NCBI RefSeq assembly: GCF_034424625.1
Contig: NZ_CP139976.1
Span: 3,658,001-3,722,000 of the forward strand
Source: Janthinobacterium lividum
GTDB taxonomy: Bacteria; Pseudomonadota; Gammaproteobacteria; Burkholderiales; Burkholderiaceae_D
DNA length: 64,000 bases
Direction of reading: 5' to 3'
Part shown: one piece after another, positions 45,150 through 53,506 of the stretch
Position numbering within the stretch: the stretch's first letter is position 1
Layout of the letters: every line of letters begins with the position of its first letter
Position numbers and translations under genes: made by a program
The notes under the pieces: model-generated
Told to the model about the DNA's origin: nothing
The model's database searches: none
What the model saw: only the letters and a program-made list of their open reading frames with translations

Positions 45150-45200
45150 GTCTCCTTTTGGCCGGCTGCTGCCTTAGACATGCCCCGGGCAAAATCAGAC
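45150..45200. repeat. Palindromic repeat copy R1
   Basis: Begins GTCTCCTTTTGGCCGGCTGC and ends with AGAC, giving GTCT/AGAC end arms. Shares the core CTTTTGGCCGG with R4 and R5. Lies between two minus-strand genes. Confidence 0.55.
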
Positions 45201-45240
45201 TCGTTCAATGCAAAACATCAAAGCTCGCCACTAAAGATAT

Positions 45241-45618
45241 TTAGGTGCTTAAATCAAGGCGACTGATTTTGAAATCTACATGCCCGCCGCATATTGCACC
45301 CATTTCGATAATAAATCCTTGTACCTCGACCAGGCCTTCCCCTTGATCGATCACCCTCCCACGCCCACGATAGGCGTAATGTCCGATATGTTCGATCCAT
45401 TCCGTAGACAATGCCGCTTTTTCATCTTCCGGCCAGTCACTCAAGTATGTGGCTTCGACATCAGCTTCCAAGACAGAAAGGCGATTCTCAATAACGTCGC
45501 CTGCTGTTACGCTGCAGGGATGACAAAACACAACAAGCTCACCTTTCTCGCTGCGCAAAGTAACTGATGCGGCTTCTTCATCAGGTGGGTCGACCAAAAC
45601 TACAGTGAGCATGTCCAT
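45241..45618 (-). CDS. Hypothetical protein, 125 aa
   Basis: Acidic soluble protein: beta-rich first third (LTVVLVDPPDEEAASVTLRS), a stretch reminiscent of an OB-type barrel (GRGRVIDQGEGLVEVQGF), and one Cys in GAICGGHVDF. No signal peptide. Start uncertain between two nearby ATGs (45618 or 45612); ribosome site weak. It lies between repeats R2 (38 bases upstream) and R1 (40 bases downstream). Similar short acidic proteins are common near repeats in betaproteobacteria, but I cannot assign a family or function. Confidence 0.58.
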   Translation of the reverse strand: MDMLTVVLVDPPDEEAASVTLRSEKGELVVFCHPCSVTAGDVIENRLSVLEADVEATYLSDWPEDEKAALSTEWIEHIGHYAYRGRGRVIDQGEGLVEVQGFIIEMGAICGGHVDFKISRLDLST

Positions 45619-45656
45619 TTTTCAGGTGACATTGTATGTTTTAAACATGAAATAGA

Positions 45657-45682
45657 GGGCCGTTTCTGGCCGCCAGCGGCCC
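45657..45682. repeat. Palindromic repeat copy R2
   Basis: GGGCCG (45657-45662) and CGGCCC (45677-45682) are perfect arms around a loop containing TTTCTGGCCG, a variant of the repeat core. Confidence 0.5.
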
Positions 45683-45765
45683 ATGAGCATAACGAATTAT
45701 CAAGTGAGAAAAGTCACGAATTGTCACGTCAACGTGATTGCCTGCTTCTGACCTGTTTCAGCGGT

Positions 45766-46128
45766 TCAAGCTCTTGCACCGGTTTCATAGAAATGGTCGA
45801 CGCAATATGCTCTTCCTTTAAGCGCACGCTGCTGGCAGTCCTTTGCCAAGCAAGAAGATGTATCCAGTCCGCCATGATTTTCAATGATACGTTCCTTTAT
45901 CAAGGCTTCTATATCAGTCGATTCCCAGCCTTCAGGTGAGTTCAATTTGCAGGCGTACAGTGCTTGATATTTATCCCATTCGTCGGTTCGCCAAAGCTGG
46001 CCGCACGCTGGGCATTGCAACTGTTTGAACCAGTCGCCCGTTTCAAGGCAGCGCATTTCTGCGACAAACTCCGCGTAGTTCCGACTAATCTCTACAAGGG
46101 TGCTTCTATCACCGCAGCTACATTGCAT
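45766..46128 (-). CDS. Cysteine-rich putative zinc-binding protein, 120 aa
   Basis: Soluble protein with several Cys pairs: MQCSCGD at the start, CPACGQLW in the middle (a zinc-ribbon knuckle) and CLAKDC/AYCVDHFY near the end. The GDWFKQLQCPACGQLWRTDEW part strongly suggests a small zinc ribbon. Ribosome site GGAGTGGAGCG precedes the start. More AT-rich than the core genome. Located between R3 (43 bases upstream) and R2 (84 bases downstream). Function unknown; a nucleic-acid or protein-binding role is a guess from the zinc motif. Confidence 0.65.
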   Translation of the reverse strand: MQCSCGDRSTLVEISRNYAEFVAEMRCLETGDWFKQLQCPACGQLWRTDEWDKYQALYACKLNSPEGWESTDIEALIKERIIENHGGLDTSSCLAKDCQQRALKGRAYCVDHFYETGARA

Positions 46129-46468
46129 CGCTCCACTCCGAATTTTGCGTCAACTTGCTTCAATTTTACCGTCTGTTGTTGGCCGAACCCAGCCGTTCTG
46201 CCCAGCATAGCAGGTTGTCAGATGGAAAATATAGCGCCCCCTCAAGACAGGATGGATTCACTCCATAGCCGCCGTTCGAGTTTCGATGGCCACGGTCTGC
46301 TATGTAACGCTTACCGGCTGATGCCCACATGCAAGCTGACCGGATGCGTGGGAAGAGGCGCTTGCATAAAACCTGAAAAATCGCATCCAGCGCCTGTCAA
46401 GCTCAGCCGGCCGCTCGGCTTTCGTCACTGGGGACATGACTTTCTATCCGCGTGGAATCCGGTACACA
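46129..46468. other. Gene-free stretch with repeat R3
   Basis: 340 bases between the zinc-ribbon gene and the monooxygenase 3' end. Contains repeat R3; beyond it no supported gene, only short open frames with no ribosome site. Confidence 0.5.
46171..46222. repeat. Palindromic repeat copy R3
   Basis: Starts GTCTGTTGTTGGCCGAACCC and ends TGTCAGA; TCTG/CAGA outer arms. Core TTGGCCG shared with the other copies. Confidence 0.5.
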
Positions 46469-47695
46469 TCATTCAATGCGGTACAGGCTGTCAAAGCCGC
46501 CTACCTCCACTGACGTGCTGTCTGCGCCACCAAGCATCGGTAGACCCTGGCTCCATCCGGCTGCCAAGACCTGCACGTCACGCACAGGATCGGACGCCTT
46601 GGCCCTCTCGTTGCGGATGCGACAGGTTTCGGGATCTGTGGCGAACAACCCACGTGCGAAGACCCGGCCCTGTTCCGCCAGCCTTGCGGTTTTGGGAGCG
46701 CGAATTCTCGCAAACGCCTGGAAGATGTCTTCCAAGCCTCCACTTGCACCATCCAAACACCGGGCCAAATGCCACGCATCCTCAAGCGCCTGGCAGGCTC
46801 CTTGCCCCGACGTCGGCAACGGCGCGTGCGCCGCATCTCCCACGAGCAGCACATTTGCCCGGCTCCACGTGTGCAGCGGCTCCAAGTCGTGCACGGCAAT
46901 CAGTCGGATGGCATCCGCCGGTGTCGCCTGGATGAGACGTGTGACAGGCTCAGGCCATTCCGCGAACAGGTCCTCAATTTCCTTACGCATATCCGCTGCA
47001 GGCGCCGCCATCGGCAATGGCCGTGCCTGCGCCGCCGCCCAGTAGACCAGATCCGGCCGGACCGGCACGCAACCGAAGCGCTTGCCCGCCCCCCAGAAGT
47101 CTTGAATCGAAACATCGTTCACCAGCGCATGCGGCCCCTGCGCTACGCCAATCCAGTTCACAAAGCCTTGATAGATTGGTGTGTTGTCACCCGCGACAAA
47201 CCTGCGCGCCACTGATTCCATGCGGCCGTCGGCCCCAATGAGCAGATCCGGGCGGATGCTTGCGCCATTTTCGAAATGGGCCACGGCTCTGCCATTAGTA
47301 TCAAGCTCAATAGCCACCGCCCGGTGCCCGAACTCCACCGGAATCCCTGCCCGTGCCGCATGATCCAGCAACACCTCCTGCAGGTGCCTGCGCAGCACCG
47401 TGTAGGTCGGGTATCCCATCGTCCGGTCCAGCAAACCAATATCGAGGCCACCCAGTGCATTTCCCGCAGCATCCTGGCGACGCATTGTCAGCGGTCTACC
47501 GCCAATGGCCTCAATATCTTGCAGCAGTCCCAGTTCTTCCAGCACAAAGCTGGCATTGGGCCAGAGCGTCACGCCAGCCCCCATGGTTGCCGGCCCCGCC
47601 CGGCGCTCATATACGCGGGGACTGTACCCCCGCTTGCTCAAGGCAAGCGCCACGCTCAACCCTGCAATGCCGCCGCCAAGTATTCCGATTTCCAT
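46469..47695 (-). CDS. FAD-dependent monooxygenase (salicylate hydroxylase-like)
   Basis: Flavoprotein of 408 residues of the group A aromatic hydroxylases. The N-terminal FAD motif GILGGGIAGLSVALAL, the DG motif (LLIGADGRMESV) and the GD motif (VLLVGDAAHAPLPTSGQGA) are all intact. Family members add oxygen to aromatic or quinolone-like substrates using NAD(P)H. It is divergent from a LysR regulator with 137 bases between them, a standard arrangement for substrate-induced catabolic genes. The substrate cannot be read from sequence. Flanked by repeats R3 and R4. Confidence 0.88.
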   Translation of the reverse strand: MEIGILGGGIAGLSVALALSKRGYSPRVYERRAGPATMGAGVTLWPNASFVLEELGLLQDIEAIGGRPLTMRRQDAAGNALGGLDIGLLDRTMGYPTYTVLRRHLQEVLLDHAARAGIPVEFGHRAVAIELDTNGRAVAHFENGASIRPDLLIGADGRMESVARRFVAGDNTPIYQGFVNWIGVAQGPHALVNDVSIQDFWGAGKRFGCVPVRPDLVYWAAAQARPLPMAAPAADMRKEIEDLFAEWPEPVTRLIQATPADAIRLIAVHDLEPLHTWSRANVLLVGDAAHAPLPTSGQGACQALEDAWHLARCLDGASGGLEDIFQAFARIRAPKTARLAEQGRVFARGLFATDPETCRIRNERAKASDPVRDVQVLAAGWSQGLPMLGGADSTSVEVGGFDSLYRIE

Positions 47696-47832
47696 GCTAA
47701 AGCTCTCCTATTCAATCCGTCCCGACGTGCCGCCGACGGCGATTCATCGGACGAGATGGCATATTAAATTCCGCCACTGTGGAGTACTAGTATGTAAAAA
47801 TGGGTGGCTTTCATACCTTAATCGGGATAATA

Positions 47833-48774
47833 ATGCGCAATGCCCTCGACCTGAATACAGTCCGTGTCTACGTGGCGGTCGTCGATGAACAAAGCTTTGC
47901 CGGCGCAGCACGCCTGCTGACCCTGCCATCTTCTAACGTTAGCCGCCACGTCGCCTCGCTGGAACGCATGCTGGGCGTCCGCCTGCTGGAACGTAGCACC
48001 CGCCACCTGCGCATGACGGAAGCTGGCAGGCTACTCTACGAACGCGCTAAACCCTTGCTCGACGCCTTGCTCTCCACCGAGGAAGAGCTTGGCGCAGTAC
48101 AGCGTGAGCTGCGTGGCCCCCTAAGGATGTGCATGCCAGGCGAAGCGCCAAGGCTGCTAGCTCCTATCCTGGCCGAATTCTGTAGCCTCCATCCAGGCAT
48201 CGAGCTTGAATGCGATACTCGGATGACCGGGCTGGAGGTACTTCGAGAGGACGTCGATCTTTCAATCGTCTTCCACCGGGGCCATCAGGAGGACAGTACT
48301 TTCATCACCCGCGAACTCGCCACCCTGCCCAGCATCGTGGTTGCCGCCCCCACCTTGCTAGCCAAGACCGGCATGCCACACTATGTGCGCGAACTGAAGT
48401 CTCTACCCTGCATCACCACCCTCAGTGCGCTGAAAGGTCAGCCCTGGCAGTTTCAGAACGCTGCGGGAGAAATCGTCAAGGTGCCGGTCCGCAGCCGTTA
48501 CCGCGTCAACAGCGGAGAACTGGCAGTGGCAGGCGCACGGCAAGGCATCGGCTTCGCGATTGTGGCGGCCTATCCCTGCCAGGAAGATCTTGCTACGGGC
48601 CGATTGCAGGAGGTACCACTGGACCTGTGCCCCGCGCCCCTGAAATTACTGGGGGCATACAGCCATCGCCATTCCCTGACCGCGCGTGTGCGGGCGCTGC
48701 TGGATTTGATACAAATGCGGTTGGCTGGGTCGGTTAACCCTCCCGTGGACCCCATAACTTGTGGAACGGTCTAG
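47833..48774 (+). CDS. LysR-family transcriptional regulator
   Basis: Regulator of 313 residues: helix-turn-helix in residues 5-65 (ARLLTLPSSNVSRHVASLE) and a LysR substrate-binding domain of the CrgA/DhcR type. Start chosen at 47833, which gives the usual LysR opening (MRNALDLNTVRVYVAVVDE). It is transcribed away from the monooxygenase and probably controls it. Its 3' end lies about 70 bases before repeat R4. Base composition is a little lower in GC than the chromosomal genes around it. Confidence 0.85.
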   Translation: MRNALDLNTVRVYVAVVDEQSFAGAARLLTLPSSNVSRHVASLERMLGVRLLERSTRHLRMTEAGRLLYERAKPLLDALLSTEEELGAVQRELRGPLRMCMPGEAPRLLAPILAEFCSLHPGIELECDTRMTGLEVLREDVDLSIVFHRGHQEDSTFITRELATLPSIVVAAPTLLAKTGMPHYVRELKSLPCITTLSALKGQPWQFQNAAGEIVKVPVRSRYRVNSGELAVAGARQGIGFAIVAAYPCQEDLATGRLQEVPLDLCPAPLKLLGAYSHRHSLTARVRALLDLIQMRLAGSVNPPVDPITCGTV

Positions 48775-48845
48775 GATCGAGGTAGTGCACTGGACTCAAA
48801 GTGGAGTTCTTCGGAGCAGAAGCAGTCGCTCGGTATGACTTTCTC

Positions 48846-48898
48846 AATGTCAGCTTTTGGCCGGTTGCCGTCGTTGCCACCTTCCGCCTGCGGACATT
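48846..48898. repeat. Palindromic repeat copy R4
   Basis: Opens AATGTCAGCTTTTGGCCGG, shares TGCCGTCGTTG with R5, and closes TGCGGACATT. The ends AATGTC(A)GC/GCGGACATT are complementary with one mismatch. Confidence 0.65.
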
Positions 48899-48923
48899 CG
48901 TCCTGCTGCAGGCACTATAAATC

Positions 48924-49100
48924 TTAAAGGCCCATAACAGCCTCGAAGAGATGACGAACCCATTTGCTAAACGCGAGGCGTTTGGACTCGCGTTGCCTCA
49001 GCCGATGCATCAACAACCACGTTGCATACAAGGCGATCATAACGACGCACGCTGCACTTATGATAGCTGTGATGATCTGTATAACTGGAAGCATAACCAT
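48924..49100 (-). CDS. Small single-pass membrane protein, 58 aa
   Basis: Short gene encoding a protein with one membrane helix (residues 3-30, VIQIITAIISAACVVMIALY core) followed by a basic cytoplasmic-type tail (HRLRQRESKRLAF). GAGGACAG stands immediately before the ATG at 49100, with AGGA spaced four bases from it. It occupies exactly the interval between repeats R5 (20 bases upstream) and R4 (26 bases downstream), in the same orientation as the other small genes of this region. No family recognised. Confidence 0.6.
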   Translation of the reverse strand: MVMLPVIQIITAIISAACVVMIALYATWLLMHRLRQRESKRLAFSKWVRHLFEAVMGL

Positions 49101-49119
49101 CTGTCCTCATTCTCACTAC

Positions 49120-49173
49120 GTCCGCTTTTGGCCGGATGCCGTCGTTGGCAGGTTACGCCCCATTGCGGACATT
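49120..49173. repeat. Palindromic repeat copy R5
   Basis: GTCCGCTTTTGGCCGGATGC at the left and GCGGAC (49165-49170) then ATT at the right; the GTCCGC/GCGGAC ends are perfect complements. Best-preserved copy. Confidence 0.7.
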
Positions 49174-49178
49174 GATGC

Positions 49179-49583
49179 TTAAATTTGATGAGTGTTCGAA
49201 CGGTCATCCAGTTCATTGTTCCGTACAACTGGACGAAGGAGATAGGCTGTAATGCCGACGGTAAGACCAGCAGCGATTGCACCTAGCGCTGTGCGAGTCG
49301 GTGCATCCAGAAACATTATGTAGGGCACACAGCACCCGGCAATACAGGTGGCCAGCAGCAGCAGAGAATCATATTTGCGCAGGAGTATGAGCAATGGCAG
49401 GCCCACCAGTGCCAAACCCGCAAATGACATCGGAACAGCGAGTAGTACGGAAAAAAGAAGTCCGACCCCGACATCAGACGCGATACCTGCATCGGAGCTT
49501 CCGATACCTGCCAATGTGACTGCCGGGATACTCGACAGCGGCGCCAAAAACAAGGATTTCATAGGGAAGGGTTTGATCTTCAT
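49179..49583 (-). CDS. Membrane protein, 134 aa
   Basis: About four hydrophobic segments (residues 8-25, 38-60, 64-86, 95-117) with a polar tail (RNNELDDRSNTHQI). CAGGAAGACCC precedes the start at 49583. The stop lies six bases from repeat R5 and the start 21 bases from R6. No family recognised. Confidence 0.65.
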   Translation of the reverse strand: MKIKPFPMKSLFLAPLSSIPAVTLAGIGSSDAGIASDVGVGLLFSVLLAVPMSFAGLALVGLPLLILLRKYDSLLLLATCIAGCCVPYIMFLDAPTRTALGAIAAGLTVGITAYLLRPVVRNNELDDRSNTHQI

Positions 49584-49603
49584 GGGTCTTCCTGTGGTTT
49601 TTT

Positions 49604-49645
49604 GTCTGCTTCTGGCCGATTGCCGACTCTTTTAGTCGAAATGCC
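49604..49645. repeat. Palindromic repeat copy R6 (degenerate)
   Basis: GTCTGCTTCTGGCCGATTGC followed by an internal small hairpin (GACTctttTAGTC). Core CTGGCCG and TGCCG shared with R4/R5; outer arm not recognisable on the right. Confidence 0.45.
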
Positions 49646-49874
49646 GATTAGCATTAGTATCAGTCTTCAATGTGCTAATGGTAAAGACTGTTCGATTAGG
49701 AGCGGTTGTTCCCGATCATTAGTAAACAATTTTACAACTGTAGCGTATTTTGCAACATGATATAGAAAAAGAAGCCGCGATGCACCAGTCATGTCAGCAA
49801 CTACCTTGTTAAATCTCCTCGGCTTACCAATCCGCCAGCGACTGCCAGCCTCAGGCATATTAGAATACCGTCCC

Positions 49875-50753
49875 ATGACCTCGCCCGCCTCGACCTCCGC
49901 TCTCCCCGACAGCATCCTGCTCCCGTCCCTGGCCGTACTGGGAGGGCAGATTTCCGTCAATCTGGGGGCGGCGATTGCGAAGAATCTGTTTCCGGTCATT
50001 GGCGTGGAAGGAATTACGGCGTACCGGGTGGGGTTTTCTGCGCTGATCCTGCTGGCCATCTTCCGCCCCTGGCGCTACCGGCTGACGCGCAAGGATGTGC
50101 TGAACTTGCTGGTCTATGGTTCGGTGCTGGGGTTGATGAACTTGCTGATTTACCGGGCGTTTGCGCTGATACCGATCGGTATTGCCGTGGCCATCGAAGT
50201 GACGGGGCCGCTGGCCGTGGCCATGCTGTCGTCGCGGCGGCCGCGCGATTTGCTGGCGGTGGCGTGCGCCGTGTTTGGCTTGTATCTGCTGCTGCCCCTG
50301 CAAGGCAGTCCGGGCAGCCTGGACCCCGTCGGCGTGGCGTATGCGCTGGGAGCGGCGCTGTGCTGGGCGCTGTATATCATCTTCGGCAAGCGCGCCTCCA
50401 CCTTGCAGGGCGGACAAGCCGTAGCCTGGGGCATGACGGTGGCGGCCATGGTGACCGTGCCCATCGGCGTCGCGTATTCGGGCACGGCCCTGTTGGCGCC
50501 ATCTATTGCGCTGATGGGCCTGGCCATTGCCATGCTGTCCAGCGCTCTGCCGTATTCACTGGAAATCTTTGCCCTTCGCCGCTTGCCGCAAGGCGTGTTC
50601 GGCATGTTCAGCAGCGCGGCACCCGCCGTCAGCGCGCTGGCTGCCATGGCCGTGCTGGGAGAACTGCTGAGCCTGACCCAGTGGCTGGCCATCGCCTGCA
50701 TCGTGTTTGCGTCGGCCATGGCGGCGCTGGGAGCACAGGGCGGCAAGCGCTAG
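49875..50753 (+). CDS. EamA/DMT-family transporter (RhtA-like)
   Basis: Inner-membrane exporter of 292 residues with ten hydrophobic segments in two EamA repeats (residues about 12-140 and 150-285). Sequence features such as FRPWRYRLTRKD and the second-half GRASTLQGG-type loop recall RhtA, which exports threonine, homoserine and related compounds. Start chosen at 49875; an in-frame ATG at 49791 would add 28 polar residues before the first helix. Stands outside the repeat array and returns to high-GC core DNA. Confidence 0.85.
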   Translation: MTSPASTSALPDSILLPSLAVLGGQISVNLGAAIAKNLFPVIGVEGITAYRVGFSALILLAIFRPWRYRLTRKDVLNLLVYGSVLGLMNLLIYRAFALIPIGIAVAIEVTGPLAVAMLSSRRPRDLLAVACAVFGLYLLLPLQGSPGSLDPVGVAYALGAALCWALYIIFGKRASTLQGGQAVAWGMTVAAMVTVPIGVAYSGTALLAPSIALMGLAIAMLSSALPYSLEIFALRRLPQGVFGMFSSAAPAVSALAAMAVLGELLSLTQWLAIACIVFASAMAALGAQGGKR

Positions 50754-50906
50754 CGGCATTCAGACCATCCCGTATCGATTCCTGCGCGCTTCCTGCAGCT
50801 ATTCCTGCGCTGCGGCCTGGCATCGCTACGCCGCTGACGAACAGGTTTTGATGCCCGCCTGTAAAATACGTCATTGCTTGCCATATCGCGCACTTCCGCC
50901 TCACCG

Positions 50907-51314
50907 ATGACCTATCCATTTCTTTTTCGCTGGTTCTCCCCTCTCGCCGCTGCAGCCTTGCTGCTGGCGCCAGTCGTCACCGCACAGGCGGCCGCTCCTG
51001 CCGGCCTCACGGGCAATGCCGAAGCGGGCAAGGCCGCGTTTCGCAAGTGCGCCTCTTGCCACCAGGTGGGGCCATCGGCACGCGGCGGCTTCGGCCCCAA
51101 GCTGACGGGCGTGATCGGCCGCAAGGCCGGCTCCACCACCGACTATAAATACTCGGCGGCCATGAAAAACACGAATATCGTCTGGACCGAGCAAAACCTG
51201 GCCGGCTTCCTGAAAGCACCGAGCGATTTCATTCCTGGCAACAACATGCGCTTCTGGGGCATCGGCAACGCCCAGCAAGTGGCCGACTTGCTGGCCTATC
51301 TGCGCACGCAGTAA
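50907..51314 (+). CDS. Periplasmic class I cytochrome c
   Basis: Protein of 135 residues: signal peptide (cleavage near AQA|AAPAG), one haem-binding CASCH motif, the axial Met probably in GNNMRFWG near the C-terminus, and the conserved GPKLTGVIGRKAG loop. This is the pattern of cytochrome c2/c550-type electron carriers. Electron-transfer partner unknown. A 9-bp stem-loop lies 50 bases after its stop. Confidence 0.9.
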   Translation: MTYPFLFRWFSPLAAAALLLAPVVTAQAAAPAGLTGNAEAGKAAFRKCASCHQVGPSARGGFGPKLTGVIGRKAGSTTDYKYSAAMKNTNIVWTEQNLAGFLKAPSDFIPGNNMRFWGIGNAQQVADLLAYLRTQ

Positions 51315-51364
51315 GCGCATACAATAAGCACATGCAATAACGTCAGCGTCCAAGCTGGCCGAGC

Positions 51365-51386
51365 GCCAGCCTGTACGCAGGCTGGC
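51365..51386. terminator. Nine-pair stem-loop between convergent genes
   Basis: GCCAGCCTG (51365-51373) pairs perfectly with CAGGCTGGC (51378-51386) around a TACG tetraloop. No T-run, but it lies between the convergent cytochrome c and DUF378 genes. Confidence 0.5.
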
Positions 51387-51497
51387 ACATGCACGCGCAC
51401 AAGGCGGCATCAGGCCCGTGACGCCAGATCAAATTCCCGGCGCTTGCAGCACGCCCTTGCGCTTCTTGTGCGCCGCCTCATAGTCGCGCAGACGACT

Positions 51498-51761
51498 CTA
51501 GGGCTTGGCTGGCAGCTTGCGCACGCACAGATAGATGGAATACAGCGCCGCCAGTCCCACCAGCACGTACACGCCGCGCGACGCCGTCGACATGGCGCCC
51601 AGGATGCGGGCCACGATATCGATATCGAACAAGCCCACCAGCGCCCAGTTCAAGCCGCCCACGATCAGCAGGATCATGGAGATCCAGTCGACCACGTTCA
51701 GGCGCTTGGCCGTCATTTCCTCATTTGCCGCACCGTCCGATCCTGCCTGGATATTCGCCAT
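51498..51761 (-). CDS. DUF378 family membrane protein, 87 aa
   Basis: Small membrane protein with two hydrophobic segments; the core LNVVDWISMILLIVGGLNWALVGLF with the NW motif, followed by DIDIVARILG, is the signature of the DUF378 family. Function unknown. CAGGAGGCTGAC just before the ATG at 51761 fixes the start. The N-terminal 20 residues are polar and cytoplasmic. Confidence 0.9.
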   Translation of the reverse strand: MANIQAGSDGAANEEMTAKRLNVVDWISMILLIVGGLNWALVGLFDIDIVARILGAMSTASRGVYVLVGLAALYSIYLCVRKLPAKP

Positions 51762-52083
51762 GTCAGCCTCCTGTGAAGATAAGAAGAAAGACCCGCCGCC
51801 GGGTCTGTGCAAGGAACAGTGTAGGCGCGGCACCGCCATGCGCCAGTCGGACGATGCCGGGTATCGAGGTAGGACGCGTCTGTAATGCGGCGAGTGATTT
51901 TATCTGGCAACAGCCATGCCGCTGTTGCTAAACAGGCAGTGACTAATTCCAATATGGAAATATTTGTAGATTACCTAGTACCGCGCTGCTACACTCATTT
52001 CACCCCAGCAACTTCAGGGGTCAAGTGCCGCATCATGCCGCAGGCATGGGAAACGGCCACCATGGGAAAACAGCTGAGGGGAC
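51762..52083. other. Gene-free stretch before the chemoreceptor
   Basis: 322 bases between the divergent DUF378 and chemoreceptor genes. It must hold the chemoreceptor promoter; no clear sigma-28 motif (TAAA-N15-GCCGATAA) was found, and nothing else stands out. Confidence 0.5.
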
Positions 52084-53472
52084 ATGAATATTTCAAACAT
52101 ACGTATCGGTGTGCGCCTGACCACAGGCTTTTTGCTCACTTCGCTGTTACTGGCCGTGGTGGTGGTCATCAGCACGTGGCAGCTGTCGGCGGTAAGCGGG
52201 GAAATCGACAGCAGCGTGAACCAGCGCTATGCGCGCATCGCGCAATTGCAGGCCACGCGCAACAGCACGCAAGAACAGCCGGTTCTGCGCGAGCTCGACC
52301 AGCAGATCGCCACGCAATCGGCGCAGATGCGCGCGGCGGCCGAGGCGGCCATGGCCCGCGCGCACGATACCAGCGTGCTGATCATTGCGCTGGGCCTGGT
52401 CGGCGGCGTGTTGAGCCTGGCGACGGCCTGGTTCATCAGCAGCGGCATCGTGCGTCCCCTGCGGCATGCAGTCAAAGTGGCGCGCAAGGTGGCCGGCGGC
52501 GACTTGAGCGAACATATCCGCGTCGATTCCCGTGATGAAGTGGGGCAACTGCTGCTGGCCCTGAAAGACATGAATGCCAGCTTGATCACGATCGTGGGCG
52601 AGGTGCGCGGCGGCACGCACGAGATCACGGGCGCCTCGGGAGAGATTGCCGCCGGCAACCTGGACTTGTCGCAGCGCACGCAGGCGCAAGCCAGTTCGCT
52701 GGAGCGCACGGCCGCCTCGATGGAAGAACTGACGGGCACCGTCAAGCAAAATGCCGATAACGCACGACAAGCCAATCAACTGGCGCAATCGGCCGCCGCC
52801 GTGGCAGGCAAAGGGGGGACGGTGGTGGCGCAAGTGGTCGATACCATGAGCTCGATCAACGCTTCCTCGAAAAAGATCGTTGACATCATCGGGGTCATCG
52901 ATGCCATCGCCTTCCAGACGAATATCCTGGCTCTGAATGCCGCCGTGGAAGCGGCGCGGGCCGGGGAACAGGGGCGCGGTTTTGCCGTCGTGGCCGCTGA
53001 AGTGCGCACCCTGGCACAACGCTCGGCCGGCGCGGCAAAAGAAATCAAGCAGCTGATCGGCGACTCCGTGGAGCGGGTCGACGCAGGCGCCCGCCTGGTC
53101 GATACGGCCGGCGCCACCATGCGCGAAATCGTGGCCAGCGTGCACCGCGTCACGGACATCATGGGCGAGATCAGCATGGCCAGCGGCGAGCAATTGTCCG
53201 GCATCGAACAAGTCAATGCCGCCATCGTGCAAATGGAACAGGTGACGCAGCAAAATGCGGCCCTGGTGGAGCAGGCATCGACGGCGGCGGCCAGCATGCA
53301 GCAGCGCGCCACGCTACTGTCAGGCACGGTGGGCATCTTCAAGCTGAGCCGTGACCAGGTGTCAGCCCAAGCCGGGCACGGCATCAGCTTGGTAGCCGGA
53401 CAGGCTCCGCACGCCATTTCCGCGCCGGCAAACCTGTCTGCCACAAGCGTTAGAGCGCGGCTGAAAGCCTGA
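52084..53472 (+). CDS. Methyl-accepting chemotaxis protein with shortened sensor domain
   Basis: Chemoreceptor of 462 residues: membrane segment 1 (12-32), a periplasmic stretch of only about 63 residues, membrane segment 2 (96-116), a HAMP domain (117-170) and a full cytoplasmic signalling domain with the conserved hairpin tip [19 protein letters not shown]. Tar/Tsr-type receptors normally have a four-helix bundle of about 150 periplasmic residues; half of it seems to be missing. The cytoplasmic part lacks nothing obvious. It has no C-terminal pentapeptide tether (NWETF). It should signal to CheA/CheW. Confidence 0.88.
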   Translation: MNISNIRIGVRLTTGFLLTSLLLAVVVVISTWQLSAVSGEIDSSVNQRYARIAQLQATRNSTQEQPVLRELDQQIATQSAQMRAAAEAAMARAHDTSVLIIALGLVGGVLSLATAWFISSGIVRPLRHAVKVARKVAGGDLSEHIRVDSRDEVGQLLLALKDMNASLITIVGEVRGGTHEITGASGEIAAGNLDLSQRTQAQASSLERTAASMEELTGTVKQNADNARQANQLAQSAAAVAGKGGTVVAQVVDTMSSINASSKKIVDIIGVIDAIAFQTNILALNAAVEAARAGEQGRGFAVVAAEVRTLAQRSAGAAKEIKQLIGDSVERVDAGARLVDTAGATMREIVASVHRVTDIMGEISMASGEQLSGIEQVNAAIVQMEQVTQQNAALVEQASTAAASMQQRATLLSGTVGIFKLSRDQVSAQAGHGISLVAGQAPHAISAPANLSATSVRARLKA

Positions 53473-53506
53473 GTTCCCCCGTCATCGCTACGCCGCTCCA
53501 GATATG

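Noticed and set aside
47833..48774. PhcA, the LysR regulator of the Phc system
   Set aside because: The gene is divergent from a monooxygenase in acquired DNA and its sequence gives no reason to connect it with phc; PhcA is usually encoded elsewhere.
48951..49182. Plus-strand short frames of 72-74 codons
   Set aside because: They lack ribosome sites, run through repeat R5, and overlap the better supported minus-strand membrane protein.
43443..49645. Classical integron attC sites for the repeat family
   Set aside because: The repeats lack the RYYYAAC/GTTRRRY core pairs and no integrase gene or attI is present.
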